Source: Aurantiochytrium sp. KH105
Lineage: Eukaryota; Sar; Bigyra; Thraustochytrida; Thraustochytriidae
DNA length: 64,000 nt
NCBI GenBank assembly: GCA_003116975.1
Contig: BGKB01000029.1
Span: 186,001 to 250,000 of the forward strand
Reading direction: 5' to 3'
Of the stretch, positions 1 to 8,581 are shown one piece after another. A program made the position numbers and the translations under genes. Each line of letters opens with the position of its first letter. The first letter of the stretch is position 1. The notes under the pieces were generated by a model. It did no database searches, was not told where the DNA came from, and saw only the letters and a list, made by a program, of their open reading frames with translations.

Positions 1-1
1 T

Positions 2-445
2 GTTGCCGCAATCGAGAGCCCGGGTCTCACGAGCTCGCCAGCGATTGCCGAGATGGTTCGCGAAATTCTGCAGGGTGCCGGTCTTGCGCTGGAAAAGAAG
101 GACAACTTTCAGCCTTCGCGTCGTCATCCCGTCAGACAGCTTGACCTCGGCGTCAACCCTTCGGAGAGCGATAAAGAAATCGTCTGTACCTGCGAGCAAA
201 TAAGTCGCGGTGCGATTCGTCAGGCCATTCGTCAAGCTGGTATTCCCATCACTTCGACTGACTCCGTCAAGTGGCGAACTCGCGCTGGCATGGGCCATTG
301 CCAAGGCGCACGCTGTCGTGCCGAAGTCGCCGAAATTGTTGCGCAAGAGCTTGACAATGACGTCTCCTTTCAAGACGTACCAAAGCGTGTGAAGTCGGCC
401 CCAGAACCAGCACGCGTCGCACGTAAAGACCTCTCCAAGCTCTAA
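2..445 (+). CDS. FAD-dependent oxidoreductase (DAO family), 3' end only, with BFD-type [2Fe-2S] domain
   Basis: This is a partial gene whose 5' part lies before the window; the frame is open from base 2. The visible 147 residues start with a VAAIESPGLTSSPAIAEMV stretch, typical of the FAD-binding region of DAO-family dehydrogenases such as GlpA-like glycerol-3-phosphate dehydrogenases. A small Cys domain follows: IVCTCEQ (Cys-x-Cys) and later MGHCQGARC (Cys-x4-Cys). This is the ligand pattern of the BFD-like [2Fe-2S] domain found at the C-terminus of bacterial GlpA and related enzymes. A basic tail ends the protein. By family, it would oxidise a hydroxy or amino substrate with FAD and pass electrons through the cluster. 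The substrate cannot be named from this fragment. The last codons are duplicated just downstream. Confidence 0.75.
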   Translation, partial: VAAIESPGLTSSPAIAEMVREILQGAGLALEKKDNFQPSRRHPVRQLDLGVNPSESDKEIVCTCEQISRGAIRQAIRQAGIPITSTDSVKWRTRAGMGHCQGARCRAEVAEIVAQELDNDVSFQDVPKRVKSAPEPARVARKDLSKL

Positions 446-728
446 AATAGTCCAATGTCACGTTTCCCCATTTCTATGTCACCTCCCTTGCAAGTGGGTG
501 ACCTTTTTTCTTGCAAGTCGGAAACGATTAGGCTCGGCAAATGTCCAAGCGCGCCAAGATGGCCCCCGAACTAACGCGCGTCACATGTAAAGACTTTCCC
601 AAGCTCTACAAAGGCTCAGTATAGTTCATTGTCACGTTCTATCACTATTATGTGATCTCTCTTGCAAGTTGGTGACCATTTCTTAGAAACTGGGGAGATG
701 TTGCTCGGCGATTGTCCAAGCGCATCGG
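386..728. repeat. Imperfect tandem duplication of a gene 3' end (two ~170-bp copies)
   Basis: Copy A (about 386-557) holds the last ~20 codons, stop and 3' flank of the FAD oxidoreductase. Copy B (about 551-728) repeats the same order with point changes and small indels: the GTAAAGAC...CCAAGCTCTA coding tail (423 and 587), CTTGCAAGT-GGTGACC (488 and 661) and TGTCCAAGCGC (542 and 713). The offset is 164-173 bp throughout. In copy B the stop-codon position no longer reads as a stop, so it is a decayed non-coding copy. It ends 2-3 bp before the stop codon of the convergent gene. Confidence 0.8.
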
Positions 729-730
729 CG

Positions 731-2689
731 CTAACCCAGTCTTTTTTGCAGAAAAGTTCGAATTCGGAGTGGCACGGATCCAAAAGTAGGCCAGGTCTCG
801 CAGCACTGGATCGCGATCGCCACATAGATGACCATATGGAGACCGTCGACAAGGCTACCGGCCCACCATTGGGCAGCACTCTGTGCAGTGAATGCTGCCA
901 TGATGACGGTGGCAATTTTGTGAGCTCGAACGCACCACACCGCGGAAATGGCTGACACCATGAGCAAGAAACAGAGGACGATACCGACGAGCGCGAGTGA
1001 TTGTTCCTCGGATCGACACGGCCGCGACTTTGCCCCTGAGCTCTCGCAAATTTGCATAACAAGAACAGCACGGCGAATCAACTCCCAAAGCGTCAAAAGA
1101 CCCAGGGCAAGACTTGGTGCATGCTGGAAAAACGCAGACGAAGATTTCTCCATTTCCACATGCTCGTTAGCTGACTCCGAACAAAGTTTTGCTTCTCGCG
1201 CCGTACCGATTGTGGTGCCCGCTTCCTCATCCTTTGGCAACACGGGTGGTATCGTTGGTTTGGGGGTCCGTTTCCGAAGACGCTCGGTGAAAACGTTGCG
1301 AATCTGCCCAAGAAGTGCCAAGACCTTGATGCCACGAGCTTTGACCTCCTCCGCGTGGTACTTGAGAGCAAGTTGAAAGGATCGCGCAATGCGATTTTGC
1401 GCATGCAAGGTGGCTCGATCCCAAGGCTGCATCTGGCGCAGCGAGTCAACGTGGCTCCGAATTGTTGCGTCGTCTCGGAGCGAGCGAAGCTGCATCTGAC
1501 AGCGCTCAACCGCCACGGTGAGATTATTTTCCATACTACGTAGCTCGGTCGTGTCCACGCACGCAAAGAAACCAGCCTTTTCGAGATGGACGAGGATGCA
1601 AAGTACCTCGGTGGTAAACGAGGGGTTCTCTCCGAGCGCAAGATACGCGTGGAAAAAGTCTTCCTCGCAGACCCTTTGTACAAAAACCTGCAAAGCGGTC
1701 TGACCGCTGTGATCTCGCTTCCGGGGATTGATGGCCACTTCGTTGCTCGTGAACTTGAGAAGGCGCTCAATGACCTGCAGCGGCGGCGGCGACTCTCGCA
1801 GTAGCGTCGTGAGAAGTGTCTCGCGTGCTGGACCCGCGACAATCTCATCGCTATGTAGTTTACCACAAGAAAGAAACGTGGCGAGATGCTCCTCCGAAAG
1901 CTCAACATCGCACTGCGTGTGCATGGAGCGTATCGCTAAGAAGGCGATACAGACAGAAGCGCGATCTTGGTTCTGCAGAACTTTGGTAAGTGCCCGCGTC
2001 CAAGTGGCCTCAAAGCTCGCTTCCCAGACCACGCCGTCGCCTGCTGCATTGATGGCCGTCTCGGGTATCTTGACGATGCGCAAGAGCTCGCCAAGTGCGC
2101 CGCCGGCCGCGCCGCCCTTGGGGGTCTTTATCAAGGTTTTGGTCTTTACCGCGTCGTGGGCCGCGTTGTCCGGGCAGACCACTTTGACAGCAGGCCTCGA
2201 CATGGACAAGAACGACCGCGAAGATCTCAGCGCGGGAGCAGCCGCGACTGCATTGTGCGGACTCACATTCTGCGCTGGCGGTCCACGTTTCCGCATGGAT
2301 GCAAAGGAAAACGACGCGGACCTTTTCAACAAGACGCTCGACCTGGATTTCTTGGTCGGGCCGCTGTTGTTCGTGGGCTGGGCGTCTTCCGGGGTTTTGC
2401 TTTCGCGGCGCTTGCGCACGCTCTTGCCCTTGATGATCATACTGCGTTTGCGCAGCCTTCCCAAGACCTTGGCCGGCTCGTGCGAGCTGGGCTGAACGGG
2501 GCCCTCGGAACCCTCGACATCAGCCTTGGGTCTCGAGGCCGTCGGCTTTTGCGAGGCCAGGGTCTTGGGCGCTGCCGCCGCTGCGAGACTGCCGCGCCGC
2601 GACCTGCGGAGCATCGTGCCGGCTCGGCCCGGCCAGCGCAGAGAAGGGGTTCTGCGGCCTCGTGGCCGGAGAGCCACCTTCGATCGCAT
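731..2689 (-). CDS. Hypothetical protein, basic N-terminus, C-terminal membrane segments
   Basis: I do not recognise this 652-residue protein. The start is an ATG at 2689. Residues 1-180 are Arg/Lys/Ser/Ala-rich and look disordered (repeated RKR and SRS patches). Residues ~220-480 look folded and alpha-helical, with one ankyrin-like phrase (DHSGQTALQVFVQ) but no repeat array. Three or four hydrophobic segments lie near residues 526-546, 565-586 and 590-617, followed by a short basic tail. It is probably a membrane protein anchored at its C-terminal end, with a large basic cytosolic region. The gene converges on the oxidoreductase and is divergent from the CHMP2 gene across a 1.7-kb spacer. 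Confidence 0.65.
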   Translation of the reverse strand: MRSKVALRPRGRRTPSLRWPGRAGTMLRRSRRGSLAAAAAPKTLASQKPTASRPKADVEGSEGPVQPSSHEPAKVLGRLRKRSMIIKGKSVRKRRESKTPEDAQPTNNSGPTKKSRSSVLLKRSASFSFASMRKRGPPAQNVSPHNAVAAAPALRSSRSFLSMSRPAVKVVCPDNAAHDAVKTKTLIKTPKGGAAGGALGELLRIVKIPETAINAAGDGVVWEASFEATWTRALTKVLQNQDRASVCIAFLAIRSMHTQCDVELSEEHLATFLSCGKLHSDEIVAGPARETLLTTLLRESPPPLQVIERLLKFTSNEVAINPRKRDHSGQTALQVFVQRVCEEDFFHAYLALGENPSFTTEVLCILVHLEKAGFFACVDTTELRSMENNLTVAVERCQMQLRSLRDDATIRSHVDSLRQMQPWDRATLHAQNRIARSFQLALKYHAEEVKARGIKVLALLGQIRNVFTERLRKRTPKPTIPPVLPKDEEAGTTIGTAREAKLCSESANEHVEMEKSSSAFFQHAPSLALGLLTLWELIRRAVLVMQICESSGAKSRPCRSEEQSLALVGIVLCFLLMVSAISAVWCVRAHKIATVIMAAFTAQSAAQWWAGSLVDGLHMVIYVAIAIQCCETWPTFGSVPLRIRTFLQKRLG

Positions 2690-4435
2690 GTCTGGAGCAG
2701 ATCACATGACATGGTGCAGGGCTCGCAAAAGGTCTGGCCCGGGTCCGGGACCAAGCGCGGGCGCCGCAACTGTCCGCCAGCAGCGGCTACCCCCAAAGCC
2801 CCAGGACGCGCTTGCCGAGGGGAGGCGGCGCGCCACGACCGGCCAGTGCGTTTGCCTTTTGCGTCCATCGACGCGATCGGGGGTGCCTGCAGTGCAGTTC
2901 TTGCGGCTGGTGGGATGGCATTTTGGCGTAGGGTGTTGTGGGACACGGCACGGGATGCGAGCGACAAAAGGGCGGCGACAGTTCCCAGGCCAGTGATGTT
3001 CGCTTCTCAGCTGTAGATTGCAGGCCGATGTGAGAGGATGTGAACGACTCAAAGCAAAGTAAAGCATTTTCAGTTTGTCGAAAAGTAGTAGAAAGGGATC
3101 TTGGCGACACGAAGAGTGCTTGAAGAGAGGGTGAAAAGAGGAGGGGGAAGGGGGGGTCCGTGAAACTTTTCCTGTGCAGAATGGTTGGCGAAGGCACGGT
3201 ATACGCAAGTAGACCAGAGTCCAGTTTGAGATGTCAATATGCGATAAATGCGAGCGATAAATGAAAGTGATAAATGCGAGCGAGTGCGGTACACGGGTTG
3301 ATTTCTTCTGTTTCGAGTTGCCATTGCATGCTGGACTCAGAAACTAGAAGTGAGCGTGACATGGACTATACTGACGCACAGCCGTTCTCCCTCTTTGTGA
3401 TTAGCTTTTGTAAAGCCAAAGGGCGCCGCGCACTTCAAATGTGGGTCGTTTTTTTCATTTGTTTCTTTCTTACAAAGCCGCTTGACGCCTCAGCGCCGGG
3501 ACACGGCATTATGATTCACCCTCTTTCTAGCTTGCTTTTTCAAATAACCGTTTTGATTGGCTTTCAGAAAGTCAAATTTCTCGCTGTGCAGTTAGTTGCC
3601 TGCAAGACCAAAAAAACACAAGACATTTCTCCTTTTTCCTTGATCGTTTCAGCTAAAGGTTTTTCAACCAACACGGAACTGCGCCTAGCCCTAGTCGCCG
3701 TCGCTTCGCGATGCTCGCGACGGTCTCTTGTGACACCCCACCGTCCTGTGCTATACCCTTCCTTCCCAAACTTTACAGTTAGTCAGGCGCGGCAAGTTCC
3801 GCGTGACCGTCTTTCTCGTCCGGCTCTCCTCCACTCCCTCCGACCGACAAGCCGGTCCCTCGTCTCCGCTCGAGAGTTGGTTTCCTGGCACGAGCGACCA
3901 GCGTCCACGGTATTAGGATTGGTCATCTAGACTGGAGCATCAGGGGCCACTGTAAAGCGTCCTGGTTGAAGATGGCGGCCTGGGACCTTGTTTGTCACCA
4001 TGGCGCGCATGATGAGACAGACATCTCGAAGGCAGGCACCGGCGAAACTCCGGTTCTCCAAGTGTCCCCGGTGCCCACCTGGATTCGCCGATTCGCCGGC
4101 GCAAAACACTTCGCCAAACCGGATTCGAGCGAGCGCACGGGACGCCTTCGGCCACAGACGTTGCGCGCGAGCGCGCCGGAGGGGAGAGCAGGGCCTGCGC
4201 CGCCCCCGCGTGGACCGCAGCGTACCTGTCGCTTCCGTGCGGCCAAGCCGGTGCTGACCTGCGGAAAGTCCAGGGCCCGCATTAGCGATCGATTCGGTAG
4301 CCTCGCGAGCGAGCGCACACGCTCCGTGTACGCCCGCGCTGCGCTACGTTGCGCTGCGCTGCGCGTAAAGCAGGACCACCAGAACCATCGCCATCAAGAC
4401 CAACACCAAGACCAAGCCACCGCAAAAACAAGAAG
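2690..4435. promoter_or_regulatory. Divergent intergenic region (1.75 kb)
   Basis: This spacer separates the start of the unknown membrane protein (minus) from the start of CHMP2 (plus), so it must hold both promoters. The 3.2-3.8 kb part is AT-richer than the flanks and contains a triple 13-bp repeat. The last 150 bp before CHMP2 are rich in GCGCTGCG-type words. No tRNA and no convincing gene were seen. A 218-codon open frame at 3274-3930 has no recognisable domain and mixed composition. Confidence 0.45.
3243..3281. repeat. Three tandem 13-bp units carrying GATAAATG
   Basis: GATAAATG occurs at 3243, 3256 and 3269 with an exact 13-bp period; units 1 and 3 both read GATAAATGCGAGC. The array lies in the shared upstream region of two divergent genes, so a regulatory role is possible but is inference. 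Confidence 0.6.
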
Positions 4436-5062
4436 ATGTCAAACCCTTTCAGAAAGGTTTCTGTAAAGGATGAGGCAAAGAAGACGAAGCGCGAAGTAGG
4501 CAAAGGTCAGCGCGAACTTAACAGGGAGCGTGCCCGCTTGGAGAACGAGGAGAAGCGCCTTGTGGCAGAGATCAAACGTACTGCCAAGAACAGTGGACGC
4601 GAGGCCGAAGTTCGAGCTCTTGCCAAGCAGCTCGTCCAAGTCCGGAACGCAAAAACCCGACTCGTAACAATGCATTCGCAATTGGGCGCAGTCAAAACCA
4701 AGGCGACCATGATGGCCGCCACGGACTCGATGGGCACTGCCCTTAAGAGCACCACCAAGGCTATGAAGCGCGCGAACAAGGCTGCCAACGTGCAGAAACT
4801 GCAAAGAAACATGATGGACTTTCAAATGGGCATGGAACGTCTCAGTGTCAACGAGGAAATGATGGACGATGCTCTCGCAACTCTCGACGATGACGACATC
4901 GAAGAGGAGGCTGACGAGATGACGCAACAGGTCCTGGATGAGATTGGCGTTTCGCTGAACGGAGAGCTCGCTTCTGCGCCCACCAGCCGCGTAAGTACGG
5001 GTAAGCAAGCCGAAAAGGAAGAAGAGGGCCCGACCGCGGAGGAGCGTGCCCTCTTTGATTGA
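4436..5062 (+). CDS. CHMP2B: Charged multivesicular body protein 2 (CHMP2/Vps2), ESCRT-III subunit
   Basis: This 208-residue protein has the Snf7-family layout. It has a basic helical N-terminal half (EIKRTAKNSGREAEVRALAKQL aligns with the CHMP2 'EIKKMAK...EA..LAKQLV' block, shown here in part) and an acidic C-terminal half with DDDDIEEEADEM and QVLDEIG, which match CHMP2B closely. The family polymerises on endosomal and nuclear membranes and recruits Vps4. The ATG at 4436 is chosen because it gives the family-typical MSNPF start; the open frame upstream has no ATG. The C-terminal MIM helix is short (AEERALFD), and the stop codon sits in a GATT microsatellite. The call could equally be CHMP2A/Vps2; the QVLDEIG block favours 2B. 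Confidence 0.85.
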   Translation: MSNPFRKVSVKDEAKKTKREVGKGQRELNRERARLENEEKRLVAEIKRTAKNSGREAEVRALAKQLVQVRNAKTRLVTMHSQLGAVKTKATMMAATDSMGTALKSTTKAMKRANKAANVQKLQRNMMDFQMGMERLSVNEEMMDDALATLDDDDIEEEADEMTQQVLDEIGVSLNGELASAPTSRVSTGKQAEKEEEGPTAEERALFD

Positions 5063-5074
5063 TTGATTGATTGA
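5057..5074. repeat. (GATT)n microsatellite containing the CHMP2 stop codon
   Basis: About 4.5 GATT units begin inside the last codons of CHMP2. TGA appears in all three frames of a GATT run, so repeat-length changes cannot extend the protein far. Confidence 0.85.
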
Positions 5075-5467
5075 AGAATACCGAGCCACGTTGTTGCTTG
5101 GCGTCCAAGCAAGCTTGATGGCAGCTCTTTATGCACACGTTACAAGTTATTTCTTTCGAATGAAAGACAAAACAATAAAATTGAATAGTTTTCCTACATT
5201 ACTGTGAAGTAGGCGCATACGAGTACGTTTTGCCAATGTCACCACCTTTTCTTATAATCTACCACACTGTTGCGCATGCGGTCTGTACACTACCATGCAC
5301 TCGAAAGTGCAGACTTGCAGCGACCAATGCGTTTGTGTCTGTCCTCTTGTCAAACTTGCGCATCTTCTGGACGCCCGGACGCCCGGACTCGTCTTCCTTT
5401 CATGTCATCTTCAGTCTCCACAGAATCTTCAGTGCTCAATGATGACATCAGTCTTGGTTGGACACCA
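5063..5467. terminator. Convergent 3' intergenic region
   Basis: This 405-bp spacer lies between the stops of CHMP2 (plus) and the 881-residue coiled-coil gene (minus). It contains an AATAAA on the plus strand at 5174-5179, a plausible CHMP2 polyadenylation signal. A short ACGCCCGG doublet lies near 5370. Nothing else was recognised. Confidence 0.5.
5174..5179 (+). terminator. AATAAA polyadenylation-type hexamer for CHMP2
   Basis: An exact AATAAA lies ~110 bp downstream of the CHMP2 stop in an A-rich patch. The position is reasonable, but function is inferred. Confidence 0.45.
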
Positions 5468-8113
5468 TCACAGCTCGACAACACTCGCATCGTCAAGGTC
5501 AGCGTCGTCCATTTGCGTGACACGAAAGGAAAGCTCTTGGGGAGTACTGCGCGACCATTGTGTTGATCGGGGAAGGAAGATTCTTTTCTCTTGACCCGGA
5601 GGCTCGTAATGTGCTGCTGCAAAGGATAGGGTCGCACCTGGGACGACCCTCAGAGAAGTCTGTAACTCCTTTTGGCATGCCCGAGCCCAGTCCTCGTTCG
5701 GGAATTGCGCTCTGAAACGTTCAAGCTCGACCTCGAGGCGTTTGTTCAGACCACCAAGGCGCGCCAACAAGCACTCCTTCTCAACGCGGACCTGGGGCGC
5801 ATTTCTCACGTCCCACGATCCCTGACTCAAGGCCTGCGTAAGCGCCTCTCTCTCGCCAAGGAGCTTGGCAATTGGAATGCGCGCGGCCAACATGTGAAAA
5901 TGCCGCTCCAGAAGTTTTTCAAAGTCTGCAGAGTACGGCGCTGCGTGGAAAATTTCGAGAAAAAATGATTCGCAGTCCGAAGCTTCAAGCTTGAGTGATC
6001 CCCACAGCGAAATGATGCGTTCGCGATGCTCTTGCATCGCTTGGGCTCCAGCTCGACGCCTCATCTCCTCCTCGCCCAGGCGGGCCTGAAGCTTTTCTAG
6101 CTCCACGGAATCCCCGATCCTGTCGCTCATGGTCTGTTGCACGCCCAAAACGTGTGCGGACTTCAGAACCTGAATCTCTTGGCGTGCCTTACGCAGCTCC
6201 TCGGCAAGCTCACTCAGCGCTGCGGTGTGCTGCTCCCGGAGATCTGCGAGGGAGCGTTCGTGTATCTTTTGGACTTCGGCGACATAGGCGGCCTTGTCCA
6301 GCTCACCGCACACGCGAACCTTTTCGACACGGAGCTCGAGCTGCGCGCGTGTCTCGGCAGCGTTTGCAGCCTGCTGCAGGATTTCTTCCTGAAGCGCTCG
6401 CAGTCTTTTTTCACTAGCGCGAACGTAACGATCCATACGCTCATGAAAAAGACGCTCGCATGTCTCTTTGAAGCTTGTCTCGGTGTGGGCAAAAGTATCG
6501 ATGATTCGTGTTTGCTCTTCTGCCCAGGCAGCCTCCGTAGCCGCACGAAGTTCGTGCGCTGCTTGAAGACGATCTTCAACGCCCCGCAGCTGCGTGTCGA
6601 AACGCTGCGCGAGATCGGTCTGCAGCATGACGCGGCGCTCTTCTTCCTCTCGTTTCCAAGCGGCGGCTTTGTCCCGCAAGGTTTGCTCCCATTTGGTCGC
6701 GGCCTGCTTTTCTGCGCGCTGCGCAGCCTCGGCCGCCATTCTCGACTCTGTTCGCTCCATGAGCGCCTCCTTTGCGGATAGTTCGACCTGTCGCTCCATT
6801 GCCGTCTTTGCGGTCTCGGCGTGCTCTTCTCGCAGCGTCGAGGCAAGAAGCTCGTACTGGGCTCGAATTGTCGCTTCAAAGGCGGCTTTTTCCGTCTCCA
6901 TGCGCTCACGCTCTTGCTTAAAGAGATCCTCAAAGCCCTTGCGGCTCTCTTCGTGCTGACCTCGGATCGACTCCAACGAAGCATGCCATGCATCGCGTTC
7001 CTGTTGGACAATTTGCGACATTGCGGTGATTTGTCCGGAAAGAATGTCCTTTTCGCTGGCTTCGCGTGCCTCGTCTCCCCGACGTTGCGTTGCCAGAGCC
7101 TCGGAGAGTCGAGAGGCCCCTTCATCGACCATTGCGCGGACTCGCGTCGCGTGTGCATCCTGGACAGAGGCGAGTTTCTCGAGATGTTCGGCGAGTCGAG
7201 CACTCACGGCTTCGTGCGTCTGTGAAGACTGGGCCAGCATGGCCTCTATACTCTCCTCGGCCTTGTGGTGAAACATTTGCATGAAAGCATCCAAAGACGC
7301 TTCGCCGGTTTCGTGCATGGCGGCGCTAAGTTCATTTCGCAGCTTTGTGTGCTCGCCGTGCAATTTGGCCTGCATATCTTTGATGGCGGTTTCAAGCTTG
7401 AGATGGTACTCGCGCTCGAGTGTTTCTGCTTCGGCGGCTTGTTGCGCAAGAGCGGCAGCGTTTTCTTTGGCGAGCTGACCGCGAACATCTCGTTCAATAG
7501 ACTCGTACAGACTTCCTGTGCGAAGCGCGCACGCGTTGCGCAATTTATCCTCGACACCTTGGCGGATCGAGCGAAAAACCGGGTTTCCGGGACCTTCGGC
7601 GCACTCTTGCTCGACAAAGCCAGCGGTGGCCTCCATGACAAGGTCGAGTAGTTTGCCCTCGCCTGCATTGACCTGAGAGCGGAGCAAGGTCATCATGCGT
7701 TCCTCGAGACGCTCAAAGACGGGGCCGCGCTGGCGGTCAATCTGCTCTTCAACCTCTGCGGCTGCGGTAGCATGCACGCGTTTCATTTCCTCTTGGTGAT
7801 TGGCTCGTGTCTCGTGCAGTTTGCGCGAAAGTGCGGAGAGTTCGCTGCTCAGAGACTGCTCCTCGCGCCGTTGTAGCGACTTGGACTTTTGCTCATCTCG
7901 GAAACGCAACGCGCGCTCGCGTTCCAGGGCGTCTCGAAGTTCTTTGACCTCGAGCTGGAGACTTGCAACCTGGCTCTCCTCCTTGGACTTGGGGTGGTAC
8001 ACGCCAAGACGCTCGAGTGCGTGCTTGCGTCTATGATCCGAAGACGCCTTCGCTTCCTCCTCTGCGACTTCGACGACGCTCTTGCGTCGCTCGCCAGCGC
8101 CGGTCGCAGACAT
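5468..8113 (-). CDS. Long coiled-coil protein, function unknown
   Basis: The protein has 881 residues and starts at the ATG at 8113. Residues ~50-700 are almost continuously Glu/Arg/Ala/Leu/Gln-rich, with heptad-like spacing and few Pro or Gly, so a long coiled coil is expected. A region from ~690 to 790 (RERIISLWGSLKLEASD, then further helices) looks like a compact helical domain. The C-terminus is acidic (MDDADLDDASVVEL). No catalytic motif is visible. Such proteins are common in centrosome, basal-body and flagellar structures, but this protein could also be a vesicle tether or cytoskeletal scaffold. It shares a 468-bp divergent promoter region with another coiled-coil gene, which may imply co-expression (inference). 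Confidence 0.75.
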   Translation of the reverse strand: MSATGAGERRKSVVEVAEEEAKASSDHRRKHALERLGVYHPKSKEESQVASLQLEVKELRDALERERALRFRDEQKSKSLQRREEQSLSSELSALSRKLHETRANHQEEMKRVHATAAAEVEEQIDRQRGPVFERLEERMMTLLRSQVNAGEGKLLDLVMEATAGFVEQECAEGPGNPVFRSIRQGVEDKLRNACALRTGSLYESIERDVRGQLAKENAAALAQQAAEAETLEREYHLKLETAIKDMQAKLHGEHTKLRNELSAAMHETGEASLDAFMQMFHHKAEESIEAMLAQSSQTHEAVSARLAEHLEKLASVQDAHATRVRAMVDEGASRLSEALATQRRGDEAREASEKDILSGQITAMSQIVQQERDAWHASLESIRGQHEESRKGFEDLFKQERERMETEKAAFEATIRAQYELLASTLREEHAETAKTAMERQVELSAKEALMERTESRMAAEAAQRAEKQAATKWEQTLRDKAAAWKREEEERRVMLQTDLAQRFDTQLRGVEDRLQAAHELRAATEAAWAEEQTRIIDTFAHTETSFKETCERLFHERMDRYVRASEKRLRALQEEILQQAANAAETRAQLELRVEKVRVCGELDKAAYVAEVQKIHERSLADLREQHTAALSELAEELRKARQEIQVLKSAHVLGVQQTMSDRIGDSVELEKLQARLGEEEMRRRAGAQAMQEHRERIISLWGSLKLEASDCESFFLEIFHAAPYSADFEKLLERHFHMLAARIPIAKLLGEREALTQALSQGSWDVRNAPQVRVEKECLLARLGGLNKRLEVELERFRAQFPNEDWARACQKELQTSLRVVPGATLSFAAAHYEPPGQEKRIFLPRSTQWSRSTPQELSFRVTQMDDADLDDASVVEL

Positions 8114-8581
8114 GTTAACAGAGTATTCTGCTGGAAGGGCCTTGCGCCTGAGCGCAGCCCGCGGCTCGCAGACGTGACCACGCGCACGCGCTGAAGATGC
8201 TGTCGCGTCTCGACGCGTCTAAGTCTGTTTCTTTCTTGGCCGCACTCCTCTCGCTTCGCGTCCGAGGCCGTGTCCGTGTGTCAGTCTTGCCTTGCCTTGC
8301 TTTTGCCTTGTCCTGTGTATCAGGAAATGAGGTGTGTACTGCGCTCCACATTCCACTGCTAAAAAACGAACCTTTTTTTTTCTCCCTTTTCCTTTTACTA
8401 TCTCTCTCTTTCACACACACATACTTTGTAGCATAGCATACCTTGTGCGCGTTTTACGAGGTGGAAGGGAGTCTTTGTTTGTGTATACGTCGATCATCAA
8501 TCGCCTGGCGGCACGCATGCGTGCGTGCGTGCGTGGCGCGTAAATGCATGCGTGCTTTAACGCAAGGCCAAAAGTGAAAGC
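8114..8581. promoter_or_regulatory. Short bidirectional promoter region between two coiled-coil genes
   Basis: These 468 bp separate two divergent start codons. They hold a strong pyrimidine tract on the plus strand (about 8371-8415: T-run, then CT and CA dinucleotides) and a GCGT-type tetranucleotide run at about 8514-8536. No ORF of note was seen. Both genes must be driven from here. Confidence 0.6.

Noticed and set aside
3274-3930. 218-codon open frame
   Set aside because: No domain, mixed composition and AT-rich spacer; it looks like a chance frame between two promoters.
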